From assembly GCA_035546855.1 (NCBI GenBank), contig DASZVY010000040.1, forward strand, positions 71,939 through 135,938: a stretch of DNA of 64,000 nucleotides, read 5' to 3'. Source of the stretch: Nitrobacter sp035546855 (GTDB taxonomy: Bacteria > Pseudomonadota > Alphaproteobacteria > Rhizobiales > Xanthobacteraceae). Below the pieces are notes generated by a model that saw only the letters and a list, made by a program, of their open reading frames with translations, searched no databases and was not told the DNA's origin. Positions 50,541 to 60,129 of this stretch are shown here, piece by piece (the stretch's first letter is position 1; each line of letters opens with the position of its first letter). Both the position numbers and the translations under genes were made by a program.

Positions 50541-51236
50541 TCAAACCTCGAGCCATTCCTTGCGGATGGTTTCGTTCGCCTGAAGTTCGCGGGGCGTTCC
50601 CTCGAACACGATACGGCCGTGCCCCATGATGTAGACGCGGTGCGAGATCTTCAGCGCGATCGACAGCTTCTGCTCGACGAGCAGGATCGCGACACCGGCG
50701 GCCGCGATCCGGGCGATCAAGTCTCCGACCTGCTGCACGATCAGCGGCGCCAATCCTTCCGTCGGCTCGTCGATCATGATGAGTTCAGGATCGCCCATCA
50801 GCGTCCGGCAGGTCGTGAGCATCTGTTTTTCGCCACCGGACAACACTCCGGCGGCGGTATCCGCGCGCGCGGCAAGGTTGGGGAACATGTCCAGCATGTC
50901 CTCAAGACGCCATTTGCCGGGACGGCGCATGTTCTTGATGCCCAGCAGCAGGTTCTGGCGAACCGTAAGCCCCGGAAAGATATCGCGATGCTCAGGAACA
51001 TATCCCAATCCGAGATGGGCGATCCTGTAGCTCGGCAGACCTGCGATATCCTGGCCTTTGAAACGAACGACTCCGTGCGGCTGCACCTCGCCCATGATCG
51101 CCTTGACCGTCGTCGAACGGCCAGCGCCGTTGCGCCCCAGCAGACTCACCACCTCCCCGGCTTCGATATGCATGTCGACGCCCTGAAGAATATGGCTCTT
51201 GCCGTAATAGGCGTGAAGATCGCGGACCTCGAGCAT
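50541..51236 (-). CDS. Branched-chain-type ABC ATPase, LivF-like (locus 2), with Arg in Walker A
   Basis: A 231-residue LivF-type ATPase. Walker A reads GRNGAGRSTT: the lysine that contacts ATP phosphates is Arg (codon CGT on the minus strand). The remaining motifs are normal: LSGGEKQ signature, LIMIDEPTEGLAPL Walker B and LLVEQKL switch. The ATG at 51236 overlaps the livG stop by one base (TGATG); the longer upstream extension of this frame is antisense-like shadow. It is the last gene of binding protein-livH-livM-livG-livF. Confidence 0.9.
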   Translation of the reverse strand: MLEVRDLHAYYGKSHILQGVDMHIEAGEVVSLLGRNGAGRSTTVKAIMGEVQPHGVVRFKGQDIAGLPSYRIAHLGLGYVPEHRDIFPGLTVRQNLLLGIKNMRRPGKWRLEDMLDMFPNLAARADTAAGVLSGGEKQMLTTCRTLMGDPELIMIDEPTEGLAPLIVQQVGDLIARIAAAGVAILLVEQKLSIALKISHRVYIMGHGRIVFEGTPRELQANETIRKEWLEV

Positions 51237-51985
51237 CAGCCAGCCTCCTCGCCGAGATAGGCTTCCTTGACCTTCGGGTTGTTGCGAATTTCCTCCGGCG
51301 TTCCCGATGCGATGATATGCCCGTAAACCAGCACCGAGATTCGGTCGGCAAGTCCGAACACCACGCTCATGTCGTGTTCGACGATGACCAGCGTCCGCCC
51401 CTCGGTGAGACGACGGATCAGTGCGACCGCGCGATCCGTTTCCGCGTTGCTCATGCCGGCCGTCGGCTCGTCCAGCATGATGACGTCCGCGCCGCCGGCG
51501 ATGGTGATGCCGATCTCCAACTCGCGCTGCTCGGCATAAGTCAAAAGACCCGCCGGCACATCGCGACGATGCATCAGGTGAATGCTCTCGAGAATCTCGG
51601 CTGACCGACGACGCACCTCCGGCAAGTGGTCCACATTTTTCCAGAACGCGTAGCGATGGCCGGTCGCCCACAGCACGGCGCAGCGGACATTTTCCCACAC
51701 CGTCATGCGGGCGAAAACGTTCGTCACCTGGAACGAGCGCGATAATCCCCGCCGGTTGATCTGGAAGGGGCGCAACCCGGAAATGACGTCTCCGTTCAGG
51801 CGGATCTCTCCCGACGTCGGGCTGATGTGGCCGCTCACCAGATTGAACGTCGTCGATTTTCCCGCACCGTTAGGACCGATGATGGCGTGACGCTCACCCT
51901 TGGCGACGCTCAGATTGAGGTCCTGGATGATGCTCACGTTGCCGAAGCGCTTCTCGACCGAGTGAATTTCGATGGCCGGCGTCAT
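51236..51985 (-). CDS. Branched-chain-type ABC ATPase, LivG-like (locus 2)
   Basis: A 249-residue LivG-type ATPase with Walker A GPNGAGKST, SRSFQVTNVF Q-loop, LLTYAEQRELEIG signature, VIMLDEPTAGMS Walker B and VEHDMSVVF switch. The ATG at 51985 overlaps the livM stop by 4 bp. Since its partner LivF has Arg in Walker A, this subunit may provide most of the ATP hydrolysis. Confidence 0.92.
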   Translation of the reverse strand: MTPAIEIHSVEKRFGNVSIIQDLNLSVAKGERHAIIGPNGAGKSTTFNLVSGHISPTSGEIRLNGDVISGLRPFQINRRGLSRSFQVTNVFARMTVWENVRCAVLWATGHRYAFWKNVDHLPEVRRRSAEILESIHLMHRRDVPAGLLTYAEQRELEIGITIAGGADVIMLDEPTAGMSNAETDRAVALIRRLTEGRTLVIVEHDMSVVFGLADRISVLVYGHIIASGTPEEIRNNPKVKEAYLGEEAG

Positions 51986-53280
51986 GCAACGTACCCCCGC
52001 TCGCGCGCGGCCGTCGACGCACGATCCCAGGCGGCAGCAATCCGCCGCCATGTCACGCGCGCAATGAGGAATCCGCCAACGATCAGCACGGCAGCGACAA
52101 ACCAGGTCAACGGCGCGACCGTATCGAAGGGAATGCCGAAGATGGTGAACGTTCCGCCCTGACTTTCGGCATAGTGAGCGACAGTCTCGATGGCGAGGAT
52201 TACGCCGAACGCCAGCGCCAAGGTGGGGACCAGCGCGACCAGATAGGCGGGAACGATCATTCCCAGAACGCCGGCGCGGACCAGCGGCCGATGCATCATG
52301 ATAAGACCGGCGATGCCGCCCGGCGCGAACATCACGATCCCGATGAAGATGATGCCGAAATAAAGCTGCCAGACCGACGTGACATTGGTCAGGCCGAGCT
52401 GAAGGTAGGTCACGAGGATCGCGCCCAATACCGGGCCTATGAAATAAGCGATACCGCCGATGAAGGTCGCGAACAACACGAGCCCCGACTGCGCGGCGCC
52501 GAGATAAGCCGAGTTGGCAATCTCGAAATTAATCGCCGTCAGACCGCCCGCGATCCCGGCAAAAAAGCCGGCAAGGCAATAGGCGATATAACGCACCACG
52601 TGCGGATCATAGCCGATGAACTCGACGCGCTCGGGATTGTCGCGCACGGCATTGCAGATCCGGCCGAGCGGCGTGCGGGTCAGCGCATACATGGCAATCG
52701 CCGACACCACGACCCAGAACGCGATCAGGTAATAGACCTGGATCTGGGGACCGAAGCTCCATCCAAACATGTGCGGAAGCGCCGTCCGGTCGGTCGTGAT
52801 GCCGGATTCGCCGCCGAACACGCTCCGCAGGATCAGCGACGACGACGCGACCAGCTCACCGATCCCCAGCGAGATCATCGCGAACACCGTTCCCGCCCGC
52901 TTGGTCATCACCCAGCCGATAACCACCGCGAGCGCCAGTCCGCCGATGCCCCCCGCCAGCGGAATGAAGGGAAGCGGGATGAGCCAGCCATGGGCTGCGA
53001 TGGCGTTCATCAGATGCACAGCCATGAAACCGCCGAGTCCATAGTGAACGGCGTGGCCGAACGACAGCAGCCCGGTTTGGCCGAGCAGGATGTTGTAGGA
53101 CAGGGCAAAGATGATCGATATGCCGATCAGGCTGAACGACGTCAGCGAGCCGCCCGACGAGAAGATGAGCGGCAGGATGACGAGCAAAATCGCGGCAATG
53201 ACCCACATGCCGTAGAAACGCAGGCCTTGCCCACGGGCTTCGGGCCGGACATTCGCGGCAGGCGTCACGGCATCGGTCAT
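51982..53280 (-). CDS. Branched-chain-type ABC permease, LivM-like (locus 2)
   Basis: A 432-residue LivM permease (LLGQTGLLSFGHAVHYGLGGF, MISLGIGELVASS, GGESGITTD, RDNPERVEFIGYDP). It is about 100 residues longer than usual: after the standard core two or three extra hydrophobic segments (about 330-400) form an added C-terminal part. It overlaps livH and livG by 4 bp each. Confidence 0.9.
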   Translation of the reverse strand: MTDAVTPAANVRPEARGQGLRFYGMWVIAAILLVILPLIFSSGGSLTSFSLIGISIIFALSYNILLGQTGLLSFGHAVHYGLGGFMAVHLMNAIAAHGWLIPLPFIPLAGGIGGLALAVVIGWVMTKRAGTVFAMISLGIGELVASSSLILRSVFGGESGITTDRTALPHMFGWSFGPQIQVYYLIAFWVVVSAIAMYALTRTPLGRICNAVRDNPERVEFIGYDPHVVRYIAYCLAGFFAGIAGGLTAINFEIANSAYLGAAQSGLVLFATFIGGIAYFIGPVLGAILVTYLQLGLTNVTSVWQLYFGIIFIGIVMFAPGGIAGLIMMHRPLVRAGVLGMIVPAYLVALVPTLALAFGVILAIETVAHYAESQGGTFTIFGIPFDTVAPLTWFVAAVLIVGGFLIARVTWRRIAAAWDRASTAARERGYVA

Positions 53281-54224
53281 GTTTCACGAGTCCCCATCAG
53301 GCCCATGGGACGAACGATGAGCACCAGCACCAAAAGCAGATACGGCAGGATCGGCGCGACCTGCGCGATCGTCACATTCCAGATATCGGTCAGCACGGAC
53401 GCGCCGTAGCTGGGATCGAGCGGTCCGAACAGGCTGGCGAGAGACCCGTTCAAGGCCACCGCGAACGTTTGCACCAGCCCGATGATGAGCGATGCAATGA
53501 ACGCGCCCGGAAGCGACCCGAGGCCGCCGAAGACGATCACGACAAACAGAATCGGGCCGAGCAGCGAGGCCATATCGGATTGGGTCACAAGAGACGGGCC
53601 GGCAATCACGCCGGCCAGCCCGGCGAGCGCGCTTCCGACGCCGAAAACCAGCATGAAGATGCGTCCGACATTGTGACCGAGATGCGCGACCATGGTGGGA
53701 TGCGTCAGCGCGGCCTGGACAATGAGTCCCACCCTCGTCCGCTTGAGAACAATCAGCAAGACAACGAAGACCGCGACCGAGATCGCCAGCATGAAAATCT
53801 TGTAAGCAGGATAGTTGGTGGAGAACACCGAGAACGCGGGAAAGTCCAGCACCGCCGGCACGCGGTAGTCTACCGGGCTTCGGCCCCAGATCATCGCCAC
53901 GATTTCCTCGATCGCAAATGCGAGGCCGAAGGTCAGCAGCAGCTCGGCGACATGGCCGTGCTTGTGGGTATTGCGCAGGCCATAGCGCTCAACCGCCATC
54001 CCGACGGCTCCAACCAGCAAGGGCGCAAGCACCAGAGCCGGCCAGAATCCGATCCATTTGGTGAGCTGATAGCCGAAGAACGCTCCCAGCATATAGAAGC
54101 TGGCATGCGCGAAGTTCAGCACCCCCATCATGCTGAAGATGACGGTCAACCCGCTGGACAGCAAAAACAACAGCATCCCGAACAGGACGCCGTTGAGGGT
54201 CGAAATCACGATCAGCTCAGCCAC
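53277..54224 (-). CDS. Branched-chain-type ABC permease, LivH-like (locus 2)
   Basis: A 315-residue LivH permease (GVLNFAHASFYMLGAFFGYQL, GLAFAIEEIVAMIWG, VIVFGGLGSLPGAFIAS). The start is GTG at 54224; no ATG keeps the first helix. It lies 97 bp after the binding-protein gene, with a hairpin between them. Confidence 0.9.
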   Translation of the reverse strand: MAELIVISTLNGVLFGMLLFLLSSGLTVIFSMMGVLNFAHASFYMLGAFFGYQLTKWIGFWPALVLAPLLVGAVGMAVERYGLRNTHKHGHVAELLLTFGLAFAIEEIVAMIWGRSPVDYRVPAVLDFPAFSVFSTNYPAYKIFMLAISVAVFVVLLIVLKRTRVGLIVQAALTHPTMVAHLGHNVGRIFMLVFGVGSALAGLAGVIAGPSLVTQSDMASLLGPILFVVIVFGGLGSLPGAFIASLIIGLVQTFAVALNGSLASLFGPLDPSYGASVLTDIWNVTIAQVAPILPYLLLVLVLIVRPMGLMGTRET

Positions 54225-54279
54225 TGGTCTTCACCGCAGGAACGAACGAAAGTGTGTAGCAACGCGCCTTGGGAGGCAA

Positions 54280-54309
54280 CTGCCCCGACCCAGCCAAGAG
54301 CCGGGGCAG
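54280..54309 (-). terminator. Hairpin between binding protein and livH (locus 2)
   Basis: CTGCCCCG and CGGGGCAG form an 8-bp stem with a 14-nt loop, 12 bp past the binding-protein stop. There is no clear T-run. It probably limits read-through or protects the 3' end of the binding-protein message. Confidence 0.55.
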
Positions 54310-54321
54310 CTACGGGCAAGG

Positions 54322-55554
54322 TTACGGACGCTTCATCTTGCAGGTCGTCGGAACCACGGTCTGAGGCGTGTCGATCTTGGCCACCAGGTGCCAGCCCCAG
54401 CCGGTCTTCTCTTCGTCGAACGGCTCGTTGGCCTTCAGGCTTCCGAACGACGAGATGTAGATCGGCTGGAAGAACTGATGATCGTCCTTGCGCATGAATC
54501 CTTCGCCGCCATCGAGCACCTCGAACTTCATGCCTTCAAGCGCCGCCGCCACCTTGACCGGGTCAACCGACTTGGCCTTCTCCGCTGCCGCCTTGAACAT
54601 CCGCATTTCGTTCACGGCGCGAGGATACCACAGCGACATATTCTCCTTGGCGCGAAACGCCTTTTCGAAGTCTATCGCCGGCTGATATCCTGCATTCGGA
54701 ATGCCCTCGGTGATCTGGAAGACCTGATGGTCGAGGCCAGCCTGCTTGATCGCGGTCGGACCGCCGGCGCCGCCCGCATAGTAGGTGTACCAGTTGACCT
54801 TGAGGCCCGCATCGGCGGCAGCCTTCAACAGCAGCGCGATATCCTGGCCCCAGTTTCCGGTCACCACGCTATCGGCGCCGGACGCCTTGATCTTGGCGAT
54901 GTAGGGCGAGAAGTCGGTCACCTTCAGCAGCGGATGCAGTTCGTCGCCGACAATCTTGATGTCGGGCCGCTTCGCTGCCAGCATCTTGCGCGCGTCGGCA
55001 CGGACCGACTGGCCGAAAGAGTAGTCCTGATTGATCAGGTAGACCTTCTTGATGGAGGAATTGCCCTTCATGTAGTTGGTCAGGGCTTCCATCTTGACGT
55101 CGGAGCCGGCATCCCAGCGGAAATGCCAGTAGCTGCACTTCTCGTTGGTCAACGCGGGATCGACAGCGGCATAATTGAAGTAAAGCACTTCCTTGCCGGG
55201 GTTGCGCGCGTTGTGCTTGGTCACGAAGTCTTCCAGGGCTGCTGCGACCGAGGAGCCATTGCCCTGGGTGATGTAGTGAATGCCGGCGTCGATCGCTTTC
55301 TGGGCCTGGACCAGGCTTTCCTGCGGATTGACCTTGTTGTCGAGCGGCACGATCTCGACTTTGTGACCGAGGATGCCGCCCTTGGCATTCAGTTCATCGG
55401 CCAGATACTGGAATGTCTTCAGACCACCCTCGCCGATGCTGGCGCCGCCGCCGGACAGCGGATCGATATATCCGATCTTGACGGTATCCTGGGCATAGGC
55501 GCTGCTGCCCAGCATGGCTAAGGCCGCTGCGAAAGCGACAATCGACTTACGCAT
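54322..55554 (-). CDS. Branched-chain-type ABC binding protein (locus 2)
   Basis: A 410-residue binding protein with a signal peptide cleaved after SSAYA; GGAGG lies 6 nt upstream of the ATG. The mature protein (QDTVKIGYIDPLSGGGASIGEGG, QAQKAIDAGIHYITQGNGSS, NYAAVDPALTNEKCSYWHFRWD) belongs to the group often linked with aromatic or amide ligands. It is the first gene of the locus 2 operon. The 605-bp region upstream should contain the operon promoter. Confidence 0.9.
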   Translation of the reverse strand: MRKSIVAFAAALAMLGSSAYAQDTVKIGYIDPLSGGGASIGEGGLKTFQYLADELNAKGGILGHKVEIVPLDNKVNPQESLVQAQKAIDAGIHYITQGNGSSVAAALEDFVTKHNARNPGKEVLYFNYAAVDPALTNEKCSYWHFRWDAGSDVKMEALTNYMKGNSSIKKVYLINQDYSFGQSVRADARKMLAAKRPDIKIVGDELHPLLKVTDFSPYIAKIKASGADSVVTGNWGQDIALLLKAAADAGLKVNWYTYYAGGAGGPTAIKQAGLDHQVFQITEGIPNAGYQPAIDFEKAFRAKENMSLWYPRAVNEMRMFKAAAEKAKSVDPVKVAAALEGMKFEVLDGGEGFMRKDDHQFFQPIYISSFGSLKANEPFDEEKTGWGWHLVAKIDTPQTVVPTTCKMKRP

Positions 55555-56159
55555 CTACTTCCTCCCTCATTTTCTGCTCGGGTTACATCTCAGCACTTAC
55601 GACCGCAATCGTAAATGTTCAGAACTCTGTGATCGCTTGGATGTCACGGTGCCGCACCACCGCCGGTTGGCATGTGACCGCGGCATGGCGCGCGTCACGG
55701 CGCTTTCCTCGCTGTGCGCGCCGTCGGTCCCGCGGCGCGGCACTTCATCCAGCCAAGCGGCGCCACCATATCCGTGAGGAGTTCTCCAGGACGACGTGGC
55801 TGGTCCCGGCGATCGGCAAGGCCGCTTAGCGACCGCGACAACTCCATGGCAAATCCTCCGCTCCAAACGGCGCCTGCCAGCGCTTCGTATTGAATTTCAT
55901 TGGTGGACAGATGTAATGCTGCCCTGCCGCAAGATCAGCAGAAATTGAACCTATCGTCAACTTTCATTCCTGAATATCCAGCATGGCCTGACGCGATCAG
56001 GACTAGCCGAAAGTCTATTTTTGAATTCCAAGTAAATCTTTGAAGTCGGATCCGCTCCGCCAGACACCAAGCCAGACGCGTCGCCGGACGCCATGCACGA
56101 CCACACCCTGCGCTACCGCATCTGCATTCAGAGCCGCACCAATTGAGCATGACCCAACA
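55555..56159. other. 605-bp stretch with no recognised gene
   Basis: Short open frames on both strands (for example 55597-55866 minus) have no recognisable motif, ribosome site or family likeness. The part from about 55880 to 56040 is AT-rich compared with the rest and is likely to hold the promoter of the locus 2 operon or remnants of older sequence. No repeat or RNA gene was seen. Confidence 0.6.
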
Positions 56160-57383
56160 TCAAGCCGACTGACGACGCGGCTTGATTCCGGACAGGAAAA
56201 AGCTGGCGAAGTGATTGGCGATCTGCAGAGGCAACCAGGCGCGCTTGTCCTTGAACCAGATCGGATACCAATGTCCTATCCCGGTAAAGACGCGCTGGGC
56301 AAAATATGTGTCGACGCGGCGGAGCGAACCGTCGTCGATCCAGCGCTGATAGTCCGCCTGATCGTGCCTTATCGTCTCCAGCACGGAATAAACGTACGCC
56401 TTTCGGTCGACGTTATTGAGATAGTTGATGTTATGGTACGTGGTCTTTGGGCCGCAGGGCGTATCGTGCAACATCAGCAACAAGCGAAGGCACTGAACGA
56501 CGTGGTCGAACGCCCCGAGATTCTGGCTCCGGAGATGGTCACGAATTCTCACTTCGTTGTCGAGTCCGCGCCGCAAACACGCCAGCAGCAAGCTCTCCTT
56601 TTCACTGAAGTGATAATAAATCCCGGCGCGAGTCATGCCTGCATCCGAGGCAATACTCTCAAGCGACGTGCCTGACGCCCCCCTTCGATTGAAACTGTCC
56701 GAAGCGATCGAGAGCATCCTGTCCAGCTTCGCCGCTCGTTTGTTGAGGCGTGCGCGGGCCTCGATAAAGGGGACGAGGCTGGGCGGATCCGGCAAGTCGG
56801 GAATTGCCGTTCCGCGCGCGTACAGGCCGTGCGTGATGATATCGTCAATGGCATCGATCGCCTGCTGCCGCGTGTAATAGTCCCGCTCGGAAAACCAGAA
56901 CGGAACCCAGTCGAGGATGGAAATGAGCGCGACTGCCGTCAACAGGGGTTCATCGCACGCGATCGAACCATCCGCGACGCCTTGGTCGAGAATCCTTGCC
57001 AGCAGTTCGGCATTCTGCCAGCGCCGTTCATGCACCTGGTTGCTGTAGGTTGGGGCTAGCGCGTCAATGTCGGTGAACAGGATCATCCGTTGAGCTTCGG
57101 GCCTCAACCTGCCGCGCACAAAGCGCCGGATGGTCTCGAGTCCATCGATGCCCCGCTCAGCCGCCTGCTCGATTTCAAGCCGATAGATCGCGAGACCGCG
57201 GAGATAACATTGGAAGATCAGTTCTTCCTTGTCATGGAAATGGTGATACAGCGCGCCCGGAACAGCCTGAACCGCCGCAGCGACCTGCTCCATCGTCACG
57301 TTCGCATAGGAATGGCGGGCGAACAGCTTGGATGCGGCGACAAGGATTTCTTCGGACCGGCCCGTCAGGTCAACGATTTGCAA
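56160..57383 (-). CDS. Double TetR-family regulator (two TetR units in one chain)
   Basis: A 407-residue protein, twice the usual TetR length. Unit 1 has an HTH at about 10-57 (VTMEQVAAAVQAVPGALYHHF, DKEELIF) and its own ligand domain to about 195; unit 2 has a second HTH at about 218-265 (TSLESIASDAGMTRAGIYYHF, EKESLLL) and a second ligand domain. Both HTHs look intact, so one chain can mimic a dimer or bridge two sites. The start is TTG at 57383 with AAGGG upstream: an in-frame TAA lies five codons before and no ATG or GTG precedes the first HTH. It sits between two Liv-type operons and may control one or both. Confidence 0.88.
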   Translation of the reverse strand: MQIVDLTGRSEEILVAASKLFARHSYANVTMEQVAAAVQAVPGALYHHFHDKEELIFQCYLRGLAIYRLEIEQAAERGIDGLETIRRFVRGRLRPEAQRMILFTDIDALAPTYSNQVHERRWQNAELLARILDQGVADGSIACDEPLLTAVALISILDWVPFWFSERDYYTRQQAIDAIDDIITHGLYARGTAIPDLPDPPSLVPFIEARARLNKRAAKLDRMLSIASDSFNRRGASGTSLESIASDAGMTRAGIYYHFSEKESLLLACLRRGLDNEVRIRDHLRSQNLGAFDHVVQCLRLLLMLHDTPCGPKTTYHNINYLNNVDRKAYVYSVLETIRHDQADYQRWIDDGSLRRVDTYFAQRVFTGIGHWYPIWFKDKRAWLPLQIANHFASFFLSGIKPRRQSA

Positions 57384-57535
57384 GCTGCAGCACCCTTAAA
57401 TATCACCCAAACTTTCGTCCGTCTGGCCTGATCATCCTTCCGCTGCGACGTTTTTTCAATCGTCGTTTGAAGGATCGCCGGCGCGACGATCGGCGCTCGT
57501 GACCGAGAGCGAGAGGTTCCAATGAGGCGTGGCGA

Positions 57536-58549
57536 TCAAGGGCGTCGCTGAGGTTCAGCAGCCGGCACCCGGTGCTTTCTGACAAGGCCGCCCCGGAGTC
57601 TTTCAAAAAGCGGCAGCAGTCCCTGCGGCGTGATCAGAATCACGGCGATGACCACAATGCCGTAGATGAAATAGTGAAGCCCGGGCAAAACCCCGCCAAG
57701 CTGACCGCGCAGGAGTTCTCCGAGCGGAACCAGCAGCAGCGACCCCAGGGCCGGTCCGAATGCGCTTCCCAATCCTCCGACGGTGGCAAACAAGACAATC
57801 TCGATGGTGATCACCGGCGAGACCAGCAAATACGGGTCCGCAAAGGTCAAATAGCGCACGTAGGCGGTCCCGACGACCGAGGTCAGCACGGCTGAAATCA
57901 CCATGGCTGCAACCTTGTAGCGCAGCACGTTGACGCCAATCGCACGTGCGGCGTTCTCGTTGTCGCGGATCGTGCGCAGATAGTATCCGAGCGGCGCATT
58001 CAGAATGGCAACGTTGATGAGAACGCAGAGGGTGGCCAGGAACAGCATCACCCAGAAGGCGCCCTGGCTTCCTCCGAACTGGAAATCAAGAAAATGCCCG
58101 GCATCGCGCGGCAGCAACAGACCCGACGCGCCACCGAGAAAATCCCAACCTTCCACGATGAGCCCGCCCATTTCGGCAAAAGCCAGCGTAATCAGGACAA
58201 ACGAGAGGTGGCCGAGTTGGAAGCGATAGTCGATCCACGCGATCATCGCCGCCAGCACGGCCGAAATCGCCGCCGAGATTACGAGACCGACCCACATATT
58301 GATGCCGAGCTTCAGCAGCAGCGCCGTCGAAATCATCGCGCCGATGCCGATAAACAGACTGTGGGCGAGCGATATCTGGCCCGCCATGCCGCCGACGATA
58401 TTCCACGCCGACGCAAGGGCCACGTAAACCAGCGACAGAATGACGATGTGCAAATAATAGCTCGGCAGCACGAACGGCAGCAGCGCGGCCAAAGCAAGAA
58501 TGCCCCACCAGACCGGCGACGTCAGGGTCTTGTAGAATTCGGCCCTCAT
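57536..58549 (-). CDS. Branched-chain-type ABC permease, LivM-like (locus 3)
   Basis: A 337-residue LivM permease (NIVGGMAGQISLAHSLFIGIGA, EGWDFLGGASGLLLP, RDNENAARAIGVNVLRYK). It is the last gene of the locus 3 operon and overlaps livH by 4 bp. The 152-bp gap to the double TetR gene holds a weak stem but no clear terminator. Confidence 0.9.
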   Translation of the reverse strand: MRAEFYKTLTSPVWWGILALAALLPFVLPSYYLHIVILSLVYVALASAWNIVGGMAGQISLAHSLFIGIGAMISTALLLKLGINMWVGLVISAAISAVLAAMIAWIDYRFQLGHLSFVLITLAFAEMGGLIVEGWDFLGGASGLLLPRDAGHFLDFQFGGSQGAFWVMLFLATLCVLINVAILNAPLGYYLRTIRDNENAARAIGVNVLRYKVAAMVISAVLTSVVGTAYVRYLTFADPYLLVSPVITIEIVLFATVGGLGSAFGPALGSLLLVPLGELLRGQLGGVLPGLHYFIYGIVVIAVILITPQGLLPLFERLRGGLVRKHRVPAAEPQRRP

Positions 58550-59412
58550 CGCGCGGCTCCCCAGCTCAATCCCTGCGGACGGAACAGCATGATCAGAACG
58601 AAGATGCCGTAAGGCAACAGCATGCCGAGAATGTCCGACAGATAGATCGTTCCGAACGCTTCCGATATGCCGATCACCAGCCCGCCGAGCATGATGCCGA
58701 CGAAATTGGTCATTCCGCCGAGCACGACGACAAGCAGCGTGATCACCGTGTAGCGCAATCCCATCGTCGGCTGGATCGGCGTGCCCGGCAGGAGCAGCGC
58801 CGCGGCGATCGCCAGGATGCCGAGTCCGAGCGCAAATGTCAGAACCTGAACGCGCCCGACATCGATGCCCATGAGCGCCGCCGCATGCGCGTTCTGATGC
58901 ACGGCGCGGATCGATCGCCCGAAGTCGGTGGACCGCAGCACCGCATAAAGGCCGATCGCCATCGCAAACGAAACGACAAAGGCAATGACGTGCGGCACCC
59001 GCACGACAACGTCACCGAGAATCCAAAGCTTGGATTCCATCACCGATGGCGTGCGCGCGGGCTGTCCGCCGAACACCATCAAAATCCCGTTCTGCAGAAC
59101 CAGGCTCAGTCCCAGCGTCAACTGCACGACCATCAGGAACTTGTGCCCGACCATCGGGCGAAGCAGGTAGCGATAGACCAGCGCGCCGATGCCCATCATC
59201 ACGGGAACGGTAATGATGATTGAAACGTAGGGATCGAGCGAGAGCGCGGAATAGAGCGCCAGGCACATGAACATCCCGAGCGCGATAAAATCGCCATGCG
59301 CGAAATTGACGACGCCGCTGACCCCGTACACCAGTCCCATGCCAAGCGCGAGCAGCCCGTAGGTGCTGCCGATCAGAACACCCTGCGCCAACGCCTGCAA
59401 GAATTCAGCCAC
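58546..59412 (-). CDS. Branched-chain-type ABC permease, LivH-like (locus 3)
   Basis: A 288-residue LivH permease (GVSGVVNFAHGDFIALGMFMCL, VLGGMTNFVGIMLGGLVIG). Start GTG at 59412 with GGAG upstream. It follows livF by 12 bp. Confidence 0.9.
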   Translation of the reverse strand: MAEFLQALAQGVLIGSTYGLLALGMGLVYGVSGVVNFAHGDFIALGMFMCLALYSALSLDPYVSIIITVPVMMGIGALVYRYLLRPMVGHKFLMVVQLTLGLSLVLQNGILMVFGGQPARTPSVMESKLWILGDVVVRVPHVIAFVVSFAMAIGLYAVLRSTDFGRSIRAVHQNAHAAALMGIDVGRVQVLTFALGLGILAIAAALLLPGTPIQPTMGLRYTVITLLVVVLGGMTNFVGIMLGGLVIGISEAFGTIYLSDILGMLLPYGIFVLIMLFRPQGLSWGAAR

Positions 59413-59424
59413 GTCGTTCTCCGC

Positions 59425-60129
59425 TCAAAGTCCCAGATAGGCGCTGCGCGTCCGCGGATCGTCCTTCACCGTGTCCACCGCGCCCTCAACCGCGATCCGC
59501 CCTCGCTCGAGGACATAGCAACGCTCGGCGTGACGCAGCGTCAGATTGAGGTTCTGTTCGACGAGAAGGATCGTCAGCCCTTCGGCGTGCAGCTTGTCGA
59601 TGATGCCGAAGATGTACTGGACGAAGAGCGGCGACAAACCGAGCGACGGCTCGTCAAGCATCAGAAGACGCGCCTCGGCCATCAGCGCGCGGCCGATCGC
59701 CAGCATCTGTTGCTCGCCGCCCGAAAGCGTGCCGGCATTCTGCGACAGCCGCTCCTTCAGCCGTGGAAACAGCTCCATCACATGCTCGATCTGACGCGGA
59801 CGACCTGCCCGCGCGCGGCGATTGATGCCGCCGAGCAGAAGATTTTCCCGCACGCTCATGTCCGGAAAGACCAAACGCCCCTCCGGCACCTGCACAATGC
59901 CAAGCTCGACACGTTCGCGCGGCGTCAGGGCCGTGACGTCTTTCCCCTCGAAAAGAATGCGGCCCGACATCGGCGCGTACACGCCCGAGAGACTGTTGAT
60001 CAACGTCGTCTTTCCGGCATTGTTGGCGCCAAGCAGGCCCACGATTTCGCCGGCCGAGAGCGTCAGCGAGACGTCATGCAACACGGGCACGCCGCCATAG
60101 CCCGTGACGAGGTGCTCGATCTCAAGCAT
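59425..60129 (-). CDS. Branched-chain-type ABC ATPase, LivF-like (locus 3)
   Basis: A 234-residue LivF ATPase. Walker A is GANNAGKTT (Asn where Gly is usual, but still within GxxxxGKT), signature LSGGEQQ, Walker B LLMLDEPSLGLSPL, switch LVEQNLNL. The ATG at 60129 has GGGGAG 7 nt upstream and overlaps the livG end by 8 bp; an ATG eight codons earlier is less likely. Confidence 0.9.
   Translation of the reverse strand: MLEIEHLVTGYGGVPVLHDVSLTLSAGEIVGLLGANNAGKTTLINSLSGVYAPMSGRILFEGKDVTALTPRERVELGIVQVPEGRLVFPDMSVRENLLLGGINRRARAGRPRQIEHVMELFPRLKERLSQNAGTLSGGEQQMLAIGRALMAEARLLMLDEPSLGLSPLFVQYIFGIIDKLHAEGLTILLVEQNLNLTLRHAERCYVLERGRIAVEGAVDTVKDDPRTRSAYLGL

Noticed and set aside
55597..55866. An 89-codon minus-strand frame in the gap before the double TetR gene
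   Set aside because: No ribosome site, no recognisable motif and Arg/Ser-rich composition typical of chance frames in GC-rich DNA.
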